Assembly: GCA_052143095.1 (NCBI GenBank)
Contig: JBKQTR010000313.1
Span: 1-30,346 of the forward strand
Length of the DNA: 30,346 nucleotides
Source: DAHUYF01 sp052143095
Lineage (GTDB): Bacteria; Pseudomonadota; Alphaproteobacteria; ATCC43930; CGMCC-115725
Direction of reading: 5' to 3'
The first letter of the stretch is position 1. Every line of letters begins with the position of its first letter. The position numbers and the translations under genes were made by a program. Shown here piece by piece: positions 1 through 7,683 of this stretch. The notes beneath the pieces are model-generated. The model was not told the DNA's origin. It ran no database searches and saw nothing but the letters and a program-made list of their open reading frames with translations.

Positions 1-2
1 GC

Positions 3-311
3 GCAAGACCCTATGGATGGGAATATCCGGACGGCGACAGCTACGCGACGCTTCAGTTGCCAGGTGCGCTACACGTCAACAGCGCGCAGACCTACGTAGC
101 CGCTGCCCTCGCCGGCCTTGGCCTGATTCAGGCGCCACTCTTGGGGATCGGCCGATACTTAGAGAGTGGAGCGCTTGTGGAGATCATACCCGATTTTCGT
201 CGCCGGGCGCTCGCCGTGTCCCTCGTCGTAGCACATCGGAGCAATCTGTCGCGCCGAGTCCGCGCATTCATGAAATGGATCGAAGATGTGCTGACGCCGT
301 ATCTGGAATAG
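3..311 (+). CDS. LysR-family transcriptional regulator, C-terminal part (5' truncated by window edge)
   Basis: The open frame runs in from before the window and stops at 311, giving about 102 residues. It reads as the end of a LysR substrate-binding domain: a conserved Asn-Ser run (LHVNSAQTYVAAALAGLGL), then the effector-domain pattern G-x-G-I/L-x-x-x-P with LGIGRYLESGALVEIIPDF, and a closing R-x-F-x-x-W helix (RRVRAFMKWIEDVL). This layout is characteristic of the LysR family C-terminus. The DNA-binding helix-turn-helix lies outside the window, so the regulated genes and effector cannot be inferred. A TTG at 57 in the same frame is unlikely to be the start because the reading frame and family similarity extend upstream of it. 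Confidence 0.85.
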   Translation, partial: ARPYGWEYPDGDSYATLQLPGALHVNSAQTYVAAALAGLGLIQAPLLGIGRYLESGALVEIIPDFRRRALAVSLVVAHRSNLSRRVRAFMKWIEDVLTPYLE

Positions 312-962
312 CGAGACGAACATCTTCGTCCGGCCCTCGAAATCAACATTCTGAAGCTATGTCTGCCGGTCGGCGGTCGGCGGCCCGGCGGTCCAACAGA
401 ATGCGACACTGAAACCGGCGACCTTTGAAGTCCGACATGAGATATCCTCAAACTTTTCCGCCTTCTGTCTCCCCAACGCCGTGCCAATGCAACAGAACCA
501 TTCCGTATCAGGTTCGGAGATATCCGGCTGCTCGCAACCTTATCCGGGGCCGCCCGTCGATCTCCGTAAGGCAGCAAACGGGCAATCGGAACGAATGGCC
601 GCTTTCGGGACGGCTCACTTTGCCCGGGAACGGCGAGGATGGGCGCAGAGCGGCCCCTCACGCAGCCAACTTCTGCGTCCGCCCTTCCACCCAAAGCGGG
701 CATTCGCACCGGACTTCTGCGTCGGGCCGTCAGCAGGCCAGAACTCGAACTGAACGGGGCGGCGTGTCTTCTGCTGAATAACGATCGCTCGCGAGCGAAC
801 CCGGCCGCCACTATAAGCTCACCGAGCTTGGGAATCGCTCAGTGGCGGCCCGATGACAGACTTGGGTCGAGAGCAGCCATTCGCGGGGCACGGCTGATTG
901 GGTTTTGACCCTAGCGACCAACGCCAGGGAAATCCACCGCGCTTAGCGCGGTCGCCTTGCGA
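312..962. other. Gene-free stretch with palindromes and a degenerate dispersed repeat
   Basis: No frame here reads as a recognisable protein; the open frames on both strands are low-complexity Arg/Pro/Ser translations typical of GC-rich non-coding DNA. The stretch holds an 11-bp direct repeat (ACTTCTGCGTC at 669-679 and 713-723), a CCCAAAGCGGGCATTCG-type element near 690-707 that resembles a degenerate intergenic repeat common in Bradyrhizobium-like genomes (from memory, not searched), a perfect 12-bp palindrome at 786-797 and a nested inverted repeat at 803-850. It separates the LysR gene from the converging ArsR gene. Confidence 0.6.
803..850. repeat. Nested inverted repeat (possible bidirectional terminator or REP-like element)
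   Basis: The outer arms GGCCGCCACT (803-812) and AGTGGCGGCC (841-850) are perfectly complementary. Inside them AAGCTC (815-820) and GAGCTT (824-829) form a second perfect stem with a 3-nt loop. Just upstream is the perfect palindrome CGCTCGCGAGCG (786-797). The element lies between the end of a plus-strand gene (LysR) and the end of a minus-strand gene (ArsR), a position that fits a transcription-ending or REP-type structure. There is no T-run, so an intrinsic terminator role is unproven. Confidence 0.55.
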
Positions 963-1649
963 TCACAACGCGAGGCCGAACACCTCGTCGAGGCCGCGGC
1001 GGCCGGCGGCGGTGATGACCAGCGCGCGGCTGTCGCGCTGGCGCTCGACCCAGTGGAGGGCGAAGCAGCGCGTGGCGAGCGCCGCGCCGATGGCGCCGCC
1101 GAGATGCGGCCGGCGCTCCGTCCAGTCGAGGCAGGGCCGGCAATAGGCGCGCCGCAACCGGCGCGCCTCGGCGAGATCGAGGCCGAAGCCCGTGAGGAAG
1201 TCGACGCCCGCCTCGGTCACCTCGCCCCCCTGGTCGGTCAGGACGATATGGCCGCAGGCGCCGAGCGCATCGGCGAGGCCGACGCCGAGCCGGCCGGCGA
1301 AATGATCGTAGCAGGTGCGTGCGGTGCGCAGCGCCGCATCGGCCTTGGATGGCGGGCGGTAGCGCTCGGGCGCCGCCACCGCCACTTCCATGATGCTCTC
1401 GATCATGCGCCCGACCTGCGGCGTGGCGAGGCGGTAATAGCGGTGGCGCCCTTGCTTCTGCAGCGCCAGCATCCGGCTCTCGGTCAGCTTTGCCAGATGA
1501 CCGCTGGCGGTCTGCGGCGAGACGCCGGCGAAATAGGCGAGCTCGCTGGCGGTGAGCGCGCGGCCGTCGAGCAGCGCGGTCAGGATGTTGGCTCGGGCGG
1601 GATCGCCGACCAGCGCGGCGATCTCGGCAAGGCGCGGATCCTCTTTCAT
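963..1649 (-). CDS. ArsR-family winged-helix transcriptional regulator
   Basis: This is a 228-residue protein with an N-terminal winged helix (about residues 5-85). It shows the ArsR hallmark order: ALVGDPARANILTALLDG, then the recognition-helix region ELAYFAGVSPQTASGHLAKL, then the wing KQGRHRYYRLA. The C-terminal half carries conserved cysteines and aromatic residues (TCYDHFAGRLGV; YCRPCLDWTERRPHL) found in the longer ArsR subfamily, plausibly an effector or dimerisation domain. ATG at 1649 was chosen because the 25 residues of open frame upstream are Arg/Pro-rich and match no family member. The gene is 115 nt downstream of a DUF882 gene on the same strand. The classical metal site of ArsR/SmtB is not evident, so the ligand is unknown. 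Confidence 0.85.
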   Translation of the reverse strand: MKEDPRLAEIAALVGDPARANILTALLDGRALTASELAYFAGVSPQTASGHLAKLTESRMLALQKQGRHRYYRLATPQVGRMIESIMEVAVAAPERYRPPSKADAALRTARTCYDHFAGRLGVGLADALGACGHIVLTDQGGEVTEAGVDFLTGFGLDLAEARRLRRAYCRPCLDWTERRPHLGGAIGAALATRCFALHWVERQRDSRALVITAAGRRGLDEVFGLAL

Positions 1650-1764
1650 GGCGGCGAGTCTAGCGCGCGCCGGCCGCAGCGGCATCCGTCGACGCTTCGG
1701 TCGCGGCCGAAGCGTTCCGGTCAATCCCTATCGGTGGCGATGGCGTGCGGACGGCCGACCGGCG

Positions 1765-2313
1765 CTACCAGGTGCGCACGCGCCCGGTATCGACATGGAC
1801 GAAATCGGAATGCGGGTAGTAGCCGACGCCGCCGCGCCGTAGCGCCAGCGCCGCGGCGCGCAGATGCCGCAGCCCACGGCCGGGGACGCGGATGTCGATC
1901 GCCATGCCCTCGAGATGCAGGCTGTTCTGCGCCACCCCGTCGCCGAGGCTCGCCAGCATGGCGTTGGTCTGCGGCGAGCGGTAGCCGGAGATGACATGGA
2001 ACGGCGCGCGCGTCTCGAGATGGCTGTGCAGATCGGCGAGCAGGTCGAGGAGCGCGGCATCGATGGCATGGACCTGATCGGTGCGGAAATCGCGCAGCAG
2101 CCAGTCGATGTGCCGCATCGCCTCGGGCACGTAACGGCCTTCGGCAAAATAGACGGTGGTGAGCCTCTCGCCGGTATGCAGGTTCTCGAAGGCCAGCGCC
2201 CGCGGCGCGAGCACGCGCCGCGCCGCTTCGGCCGGAAACGCCAAGCCACCCACCAGAGCCGCCCCGGCGATCCCCAGGAATCGCCGGCGGCCCAAATCCC
2301 CGCCCCTACGCAT
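1765..2313 (-). CDS. Tat-exported DUF882/YcbK-type M15 peptidase (murein endopeptidase-like)
   Basis: From ATG 2313 the product is 182 residues. It begins with a twin-arginine signal (RRRFLG followed by a hydrophobic Ala/Gly/Leu stretch ending PAEA), so it is predicted to be folded before export to the periplasm. The rest matches the DUF882/peptidase M15A fold: SGYRSPQTN (about 109-117), SLHLEGMAIDI supplying His133 and Asp140, and FVHVDTG supplying His173, the usual zinc ligands. E. coli MepK (YcbK), a cross-link-cleaving murein endopeptidase, is the characterised relative. It follows an L,D-transpeptidase gene on the same strand after 121 nt, so a joint role in peptidoglycan remodelling is likely. 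An in-frame ATG at 2355 would add 14 residues ahead of the Tat motif; a G-rich stretch upstream of 2313 favours the shorter form. Confidence 0.87.
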   Translation of the reverse strand: MRRGGDLGRRRFLGIAGAALVGGLAFPAEAARRVLAPRALAFENLHTGERLTTVYFAEGRYVPEAMRHIDWLLRDFRTDQVHAIDAALLDLLADLHSHLETRAPFHVISGYRSPQTNAMLASLGDGVAQNSLHLEGMAIDIRVPGRGLRHLRAAALALRRGGVGYYPHSDFVHVDTGRVRTW

Positions 2314-2434
2314 CCACACCCCCGGCAACACATTCCCCAGCGACTGTGCGCCCATCCCTTGGTTACTAGAGCACCGGATGGTTAACGACGCAACCGAGGA
2401 TGTCGTTCAAATGTTACGGAAGCGTTACGAGGGG

Positions 2435-4024
2435 CTAATTGGCGATTGATTTCGTTGCCAGCGGCCCCGGAGCCGGCGGCAGGAGGGCGGCGGCGGCAAG
2501 CCGCTCCTCGGCGTCGCGCGCGTCCATGGCGGCGGCGAGCCGAAGGTCGCGGCCATAGATATCGTCGCGGAACTCGACCGCCCCGTCGGGATCGACGAAG
2601 GCGGTCCAATAGAGCAGGTAGACGGGCAGGCTGTGCGCCAGCGGCACGCGGCGCGTGTCGCCTTGGGCGATGGCGCCGTCGATCTCGTCGAGGCTCCAGC
2701 TGGTCTTGCCCCCGGCCAGGACGTAGAGCGCGAGATCGCGCGGGTCCTCGAGCCGGACGCAGCCATGGCTCAGCGTGCGGATCACCCGGGTGAACAGCGG
2801 GTGCGTCGGCGTGTCGTGAAGGTAGACGTCGTAGATGTTGGGAAGCTCGAACTTGATCCGCCCGAGCGCATTGTCCGGCCCCGGCAGCTGCTGCAGCGGC
2901 GAGCGCCCGCGGGCGCCGATATAGACGTAGTGATTGCGGTCGAGGTAATGCGGATCGTGCCGCACATGCGGCAGGATCTCCTTGCGGACGATCGACGCCG
3001 GAATGTTCCAGGGCGGGTTGAACAGGACCGCGTTCATGCGGGCGCGCAACACCGGCGTGGGGTGCGCCTCGGCGCCGACAATGGCGCGCATGCTAAGCCC
3101 GGGGACACCGTGCTCGATGACGGTGAGCCAGGCCGCAGGCACGTTGACCTCGATGCGGGTCGCCGGCCAGTCGCGCGGCATCTCGCGCCAGCGCTCGAGA
3201 TTGTCGCGGATCTGCTCGACCCGGGCGGCGGCGGGGACGTTGAGCGCCTCGTAGGTGTCGTGGCCGACCCGGCCGTCGACGGCGATGCCGTGATTCGCCT
3301 GGAAGTGCTTCACCGCGTCCTCGAGCGCGGCGTCGAACTCCGTGCCGGTGGCGTCGGCGGGGAGGAGCCCCTCCGCGACGAGCCGGCGGCGCAGCCTCGC
3401 GACCGCGGCGCCGCTGTCGCCGCGCATGAGCTTGCCAGCCTCCGGCACGTGCGGCCAGCCGCCGGCGGCGGCGATGGCGCGGTAGCGGATGAGGGCGGCC
3501 TGCAGGCGCTGATAGGCCGGCTCTGTCGGCGAGAGCCCGGCCAGGACCGCTTCCGGGTCGCCGGTGGCGGCCTGCTCCAGCGCTGCCTCGGCATCGAAAT
3601 CGGGCGCCGGCAGCGCCCAGTCGCTCTCGATCGCCGCCGAGCGGACGCGGCCCTGGGCCAGCGCCGTGGCATAGCGCAAAAAGGCATCGGTGAGCAGCAG
3701 CTCGCGCTCGTCGGGGCTCGCCGCCGGCACGGCAAAGGCGGCGGGGTCGAGCCCGTGGGCCGCCGCCCCGCCCAGCGCCTTTACCAGCGCCGCGTCGCGC
3801 TCGCTCGCCCAGATCGGCTGATAGTCGCGTGTGTCATAGAGCTGGGCCAGCGCCGGGCGGTCGAGCGAGCGCCCCGCGAGCCGCAGCCCGCCATCCGCCG
3901 CCAGCAGGCTCTTGAGGGCGGCATCCGACGCCTCCTGGGCGGCGGCCGGCGGGACGATCGACGGCGCGCCGGCAGCCAGGAGAAGCGTGACCAGGAGGAG
4001 CGGAGCGAGTATGGATCGGGGCAT
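2435..4024 (-). CDS. L,D-transpeptidase, YcbB/LdtD type, with peptidoglycan-binding domain
   Basis: This is a 529-residue exported protein with an N-terminal hydrophobic signal peptide (cleavage around AAA|Q at 29-30). The order is: an N-terminal scaffold domain (about 35-190), a PG_binding_1 repeat (about 197-262, MRGDSGAAVARLRRRL ... HFQANHGIAVDGRVG), then a YkuD catalytic domain (about 290-450). The YkuD active-site signature is complete: HDTPTHPLF with His403, then LSHGCVRLEDP with Ser419, His420, Cys422 and Arg424. Family members form 3-3 meso-diaminopimelate cross-links in the periplasm, and the length fits LdtD-like proteins. The DUF882 peptidase gene directly downstream suggests paired cross-link making and cutting. 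The ATG at 4024 precedes a clean signal sequence. Confidence 0.93.
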   Translation of the reverse strand: MPRSILAPLLLVTLLLAAGAPSIVPPAAAQEASDAALKSLLAADGGLRLAGRSLDRPALAQLYDTRDYQPIWASERDAALVKALGGAAAHGLDPAAFAVPAASPDERELLLTDAFLRYATALAQGRVRSAAIESDWALPAPDFDAEAALEQAATGDPEAVLAGLSPTEPAYQRLQAALIRYRAIAAAGGWPHVPEAGKLMRGDSGAAVARLRRRLVAEGLLPADATGTEFDAALEDAVKHFQANHGIAVDGRVGHDTYEALNVPAAARVEQIRDNLERWREMPRDWPATRIEVNVPAAWLTVIEHGVPGLSMRAIVGAEAHPTPVLRARMNAVLFNPPWNIPASIVRKEILPHVRHDPHYLDRNHYVYIGARGRSPLQQLPGPDNALGRIKFELPNIYDVYLHDTPTHPLFTRVIRTLSHGCVRLEDPRDLALYVLAGGKTSWSLDEIDGAIAQGDTRRVPLAHSLPVYLLYWTAFVDPDGAVEFRDDIYGRDLRLAAAMDARDAEERLAAAALLPPAPGPLATKSIAN

Positions 4025-4121
4025 GATCGTGGCGAACTATACAGCCTTTGCCACAAATATGCTCCCCGCCGATTAACGAGTGGTTCACACCCGATTCGTC
4101 GGCGACAAGATTGTGCGCCTC

Positions 4122-5237
4122 CTAGCCCCAGACCTCGCGCGCGGTCTCGACGATCAGGCGCAGCTTGGCCTTCTCCTCCTCGATGCTCAGGGCATTGCCC
4201 TCCACGGTCGAGGAGAAGCCGCATTGCGGGCTGAGGCAGAGCTGGTCGAGCGGCACGTATTTCGCCGCCGCGTCGATGCGGCGCTTGAGATCGTCCTTCT
4301 TCTCGAGCACGCCCTTCTTGGTCGTCACCAGGCCGAGCACCACCATCTTGCCCTTGGGCACGAAGCGCAGCGGCTCGAACCCGCCGGAACGGGCGTCGTC
4401 GTATTCGAGGAAGAAGCCGTCGACCTGGAGCTGGCCGAACAGCGCCTCGGCGACATGGTCATAGCCGCCCGACGCCACCCAGGAGGAGCGGAAATTGCCG
4501 CGGCACATATGCGTGCACACGGTCATCTCCGGCGGCTTCTTGGCGAGCGCCGCGTTGATGATGCGGATATAGGTGAGATGCTGGTTCTCGCCGCTGCCGC
4601 CGAGCGTGCTGATGTACGCGCGCTGACTGGGGTCGTTGAGATAGGCGAGGCTGGTATCATCGAGCTGCAGATAGGTGCAGCCGATCTTGCCCAGCGCCGC
4701 GATCTCGTCGGCATAGACGCGGCCGAGATCGTCCCAGAACGGCTCGAGCGTGGGATAAAGCTTCTCGTCGATAGCGGCGCGGCCGCCGCGGTAATGCATC
4801 ATGCTCGGCGACGGGATGGTGAGCTTGGGCGTCGCTGTCGCCGCTGATTTCAGGAACGTGAAATCCTCGGTGAAGATCGGCTTCGTCAGGCTGAGCCGGC
4901 CGGTCACCTTGAGCGCCGCCGGCGAGAACTCGATGTCGCCCTTCTCGTTGTGGAACTTGACGGTGAGGTTGTCCTGCACCTTGGTGACGCCGCCGACCTG
5001 GTAGAGGAAATCCATGTGCCAGGAGGCGCGGCGGAACTCGCCGTCGGTGACGCCCTCGAGACCGATCTCCTCCTGCATCCGCACCGCCTCTGTGATCGCC
5101 TCATCCTCGATGCGGCGCAGCTCGGCGGCGGCAATGCGGCCCTGTTTCAGATCCTCGCGCGCCTGCAGCAGCTTTTTCGGCCGCAGCAGGCTGCCGACGT
5201 GATCGGCGCGGAACGGCGGCTTGGTGCGGTGAGCCAT
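4122..5237 (-). CDS. Cobalamin-independent methionine synthase (MetE C-terminal-like) family protein
   Basis: This 371-residue protein corresponds to the catalytic C-terminal barrel of MetE, without the N-terminal duplicated barrel, like Bacillus YxjG/YxjH. The zinc ligands are all visible: His243 and Cys245 in THMCRGN, Glu278 in FFLEYDD and Cys339 in SPQCGF. The substrate-loop start RADHVGSLLRP and QLDDTSLAYL are typical. It probably moves a methyl group from a folate or other donor to a thiol; methionine synthesis itself is not assured for stand-alone single-barrel members. ATG 5237 has a strong GGGAGGAG ribosome site. The frame stays open far upstream, through the neighbouring genes, but that extension is not coding. 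The gene lies 35 nt after the MTHFR-like gene and forms the end of a three-gene operon. Confidence 0.9.
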   Translation of the reverse strand: MAHRTKPPFRADHVGSLLRPKKLLQAREDLKQGRIAAAELRRIEDEAITEAVRMQEEIGLEGVTDGEFRRASWHMDFLYQVGGVTKVQDNLTVKFHNEKGDIEFSPAALKVTGRLSLTKPIFTEDFTFLKSAATATPKLTIPSPSMMHYRGGRAAIDEKLYPTLEPFWDDLGRVYADEIAALGKIGCTYLQLDDTSLAYLNDPSQRAYISTLGGSGENQHLTYIRIINAALAKKPPEMTVCTHMCRGNFRSSWVASGGYDHVAEALFGQLQVDGFFLEYDDARSGGFEPLRFVPKGKMVVLGLVTTKKGVLEKKDDLKRRIDAAAKYVPLDQLCLSPQCGFSSTVEGNALSIEEEKAKLRLIVETAREVWG

Positions 5238-5272
5238 CGAAACGTCTCCTCCCTCTTGCTGTTTTCCTTGTG

Positions 5273-6169
5273 TCAACCTGACGCGATCGGCACGCGAAAT
5301 CCAGTGCCTCCTTCGGCGAGGTCGATCGCCCCGGCGGCGGCCGCGGAAAGCCAGCGGGCGGTGCGGCGCACGCCGCCGAAGGTGAAGAAGTGCAAGCCGG
5401 CGATGGCGTCCCCCTCGCCGTCGCCGGCGAGGCGGTGGATCACCGCCTCGGGCCCGGCCTCGGTCAGCAGCCGCGCCACCGCCGTATGGCCGCTGGTGAG
5501 CTGACGCAGCGAGGTGCCGATGCCGCAGCGCACGGCGAATTTCGCCAAGGTGGCGATGCTGGCGGGGCCGGCGAGGCCGACATGGACCGGCGCCGTGACC
5601 CCTGCGCCGCGGCAGGCGGCGATGAAGGCCAGGATCGGCGGCGCGGCGAAGCCGAACTGGGTGACGATGAAGGGGTCGAGGCCCGCCTGGCGCGCAAGGC
5701 CGAGCTTGAGGCGCAGCGCGTCGGCGAGCGCTCGCGCGCCGATCTTGGGATGGCCTTCGGGATAGCCCGCGAAGCCGACGCGGCGGATGCCGTAGCGCTC
5801 GAAGAGGCCGGTCGACAGGATCTCGAAGCTGCTCGCGAACGGACCCGCCGGCCGGTCGAGATCGCCGGCAATGACCAGCGCGGTCTCGACCCCGGCCTCG
5901 CCGGCGAGCCGGTGCAGATAGTCGTTGAGCTGGGTGAAGCTCGCGAGCGGCCGCGCCGCGACATGCGGCACCGGCCGGAAGCCGGCGCGCCGCAGCCGCG
6001 CCGCGGCGGCGACGATAGCGTGATGCGTGTCGCCGGGCGCGATGTTGATGAAAACCGTGGTGCCGGCGGCGGCGAGGTCGGCGAGCGCCGCGCCGGCGAG
6101 CGGATCGCGCGACGAGACTTCGAGCGAGGCGCCGCGCATGAGCTCGACGATGCGCTCGCGCCGGCTCAT
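5273..6169 (-). CDS. Methylenetetrahydrofolate reductase-like protein (MetF family)
   Basis: This 298-residue protein has the usual MetF length and fold signs: VPHVAAR (about 67-73), the AGDLDRP loop (101-107, aligning with the flavin/folate-contacting Asp), VGFAGYPEGHP (131-141) and DPFIVTQFGF (165-174). MetF enzymes reduce 5,10-methylene-THF to 5-methyl-THF using FAD; some relatives work in the reverse direction during methyl-group catabolism. It overlaps the upstream methyltransferase gene by 4 nt (ATGA), a sign of translational coupling, and is followed by a MetE-like gene. The context points to a dedicated methyl-transfer/folate module rather than the housekeeping metF, although the latter cannot be excluded. 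Confidence 0.87.
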   Translation of the reverse strand: MSRRERIVELMRGASLEVSSRDPLAGAALADLAAAGTTVFINIAPGDTHHAIVAAAARLRRAGFRPVPHVAARPLASFTQLNDYLHRLAGEAGVETALVIAGDLDRPAGPFASSFEILSTGLFERYGIRRVGFAGYPEGHPKIGARALADALRLKLGLARQAGLDPFIVTQFGFAAPPILAFIAACRGAGVTAPVHVGLAGPASIATLAKFAVRCGIGTSLRQLTSGHTAVARLLTEAGPEAVIHRLAGDGEGDAIAGLHFFTFGGVRRTARWLSAAAAGAIDLAEGGTGFRVPIASG

Positions 6170-7569
6170 CCGCTGTCGCGCTTGCGCGAGATGACGAAGG
6201 ACTCGTCCCAGAACCAGAGCCCGCCATGCTGCTGCAGCACCTCCTTGGTGGCCTGCAGATAGGCGCCGCTGCTGATCGCCTCGGAGAGCCGCTGATCCTC
6301 GATCTGCGCGACATAGATCGCCGCGTTCCAGGCGGCGAAGAGCGTCGAGGTGCCGATGGTCTCGCTGATCTCGCTCGGCAGCGTGTGCATGTCGTAGCGG
6401 AAGAGCGAGCGCGCATCGGCATAGGCGGAGAAATTGAGCTCGCGCCCGGCGCCGCCGAGCTCGGTCTTGGTCGCCCGCAACAGCTGGTGGCGGTCGGTGG
6501 TGAAGGGGTTCTCGCCCGGCCAGACCTTCTGGATGATCTCGAGCCCGGGATCGTGACCGTGCGAGTGGATGGCGATGAGCCGGCCGCCGGGCCCGAGGCT
6601 GCGCGCCAGGGGTGCGACGATCTTTTTAGCCTTGAACTCGACCGGCGCGCGCGCGCGGTAGGGCTGCGAGGCGATGACGAGATCATAATCGGCGCGCCCG
6701 GCGCCGCGGCGCGGGCGCACCTGGTCGAGCAGGAATTTGTGGTCCTCGCGATAGAGCACCAGCACCACCGGCTTCTCGTAGAGCGGATTGCCGGTGGCGG
6801 CGCTCGACCGCGCGCGCCAATGCTCGGCGAGGAAGGGATGGAGCTCGCCGATCTGGCGCTCGAAATCATGCGCGGTGGTGCCGGTGAGGCCGACCTCCTG
6901 CCACACCAGGCTGGTCGCCGCGGTGACCGAGTTCGGCGTGAGCCACGGCGCCTCGGAGTAGTACATGTTGGTCATGATCAGCATGGTCGCGGGATGCTCG
7001 AACAGCCGGTCCGGCATCTTCTCCAGCGCGAGGCGGACATCCTCGAGGCTGATCTCCTTGCCGACGATGTAGAACGGCATGGTCGGAAAGCGGTAATGCA
7101 TGGCGCGCATGACGCGCGACAGCACCGTGCCATCGCCGACGCCAGCGTCGAAGACGCGCAGCGCCGGCGGCCGCGGATGGATGTTGGCGAGTTCCATGGC
7201 GACGCGTTGCGCCACCATCTGCTTCTCGCCGCAGGTGGTGACGAAAAGCAGGTATTTCTGGCGGTTGTCATAGAAGCGGAAATTCTTGCTGCTGCCGCCG
7301 AGCTCGGGATCACCGGCGGGGCGCGGCGCCGGCGGCGGCGCGGCGCCGTTGCCGAACGCCATGCGGCCGCGGCGTCCGAGCGGACCTTGGCGGTGCTGCT
7401 CGATGAAGGAGCGCACGCGCTCCACCGTCTCGGTGGTGACGCGCCCGCCGAAGCGCAGCCGGCTCACCAGCTTGCCGTCATTGACGGCGAGCCGGCCGAA
7501 GGTCGATTCCGCCATGCCGACGCGGCGGCAGTAGCCCGAGATTTCCCCGAGGAGCGAGTCGTTGTCCAT
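6166..7569 (-). CDS. SAM-dependent methyltransferase-like protein with N-terminal HTH-like segment
   Basis: From ATG 7569 (GGAGG ribosome site just upstream) the product is 467 residues. Residues about 5-60 (LLGEISGYCRRVGMAESTFG ... GGRVTTETVERVRSFIEQH) resemble a compact helix-turn-helix segment seen in short alphaproteobacterial proteins. A Pro/Gly-rich linker (about 70-92) follows. Then comes a Rossmann-like domain with the SAM-binding glycine motif VFDAGVGDGT (about 139-148). The remainder (YVAQIEDQRLSEAI ... WFWDESFVISRK at the end) matches no family I can name with certainty. It is the first gene of an operon with MTHFR-like and MetE-like genes, so it may generate or consume methyl groups. 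An HTH plus enzyme domain immediately behind a cluster of palindromic half-sites suggests autoregulation, which is inference. Confidence 0.75.
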   Translation of the reverse strand: MDNDSLLGEISGYCRRVGMAESTFGRLAVNDGKLVSRLRFGGRVTTETVERVRSFIEQHRQGPLGRRGRMAFGNGAAPPPAPRPAGDPELGGSSKNFRFYDNRQKYLLFVTTCGEKQMVAQRVAMELANIHPRPPALRVFDAGVGDGTVLSRVMRAMHYRFPTMPFYIVGKEISLEDVRLALEKMPDRLFEHPATMLIMTNMYYSEAPWLTPNSVTAATSLVWQEVGLTGTTAHDFERQIGELHPFLAEHWRARSSAATGNPLYEKPVVLVLYREDHKFLLDQVRPRRGAGRADYDLVIASQPYRARAPVEFKAKKIVAPLARSLGPGGRLIAIHSHGHDPGLEIIQKVWPGENPFTTDRHQLLRATKTELGGAGRELNFSAYADARSLFRYDMHTLPSEISETIGTSTLFAAWNAAIYVAQIEDQRLSEAISSGAYLQATKEVLQQHGGLWFWDESFVISRKRDSG

Positions 7570-7629
7570 CGCCCTTTCCTCCCCAGCCTCATTCCAGGCC
7601 GGGTGGGCGCGAAAATCAAGAACAAATCT

Positions 7630-7679
7630 GCCCACTGTAATAGTGGGCACGACAGTGGGATTTGGCCCACTAAGTGGGC
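7630..7679 (-). promoter_or_regulatory. Palindromic operator cluster (CCCACT/AGTGGG half-sites) upstream of the methyl-transfer operon
   Basis: Two perfect inverted repeats are present: GCCCACT-N5-AGTGGGC at 7630-7648 and GCCCACT-N1-AGTGGGC at 7665-7679. An extra AGTGGG half-site lies at 7654-7659. The five half-sites start at 7631, 7642, 7654, 7666 and 7673, so four of them are 11-12 bp apart, close to one helical turn. The cluster is 60-110 bp upstream of the start codon at 7569, in the gap after panE, which is where a promoter for the operon must lie. The binding protein is unknown; the HTH-like N-terminus of the first operon gene is a candidate. Confidence 0.7.
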
Positions 7680-7683
7680 GCGG

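Noticed and set aside
128..811. A 227-codon minus-strand frame across the LysR end and the following gap
   Set aside because: The translation is Arg/Ser-rich with no family pattern, and its 3' part is antisense to the LysR domain.
2633..4234. A 533-codon plus-strand frame opposite the L,D-transpeptidase gene
   Set aside because: It is a compositional shadow; the minus strand has the complete YkuD active-site signature.
5238..6869. A long open minus-strand frame continuing upstream of the MetE-like gene, giving a 915-residue reading frame
   Set aside because: The upstream 544 codons are an Arg/Ser/Pro-rich shadow of the MTHFR-like and methyltransferase genes; family similarity and a strong ribosome site begin only at ATG 5237.
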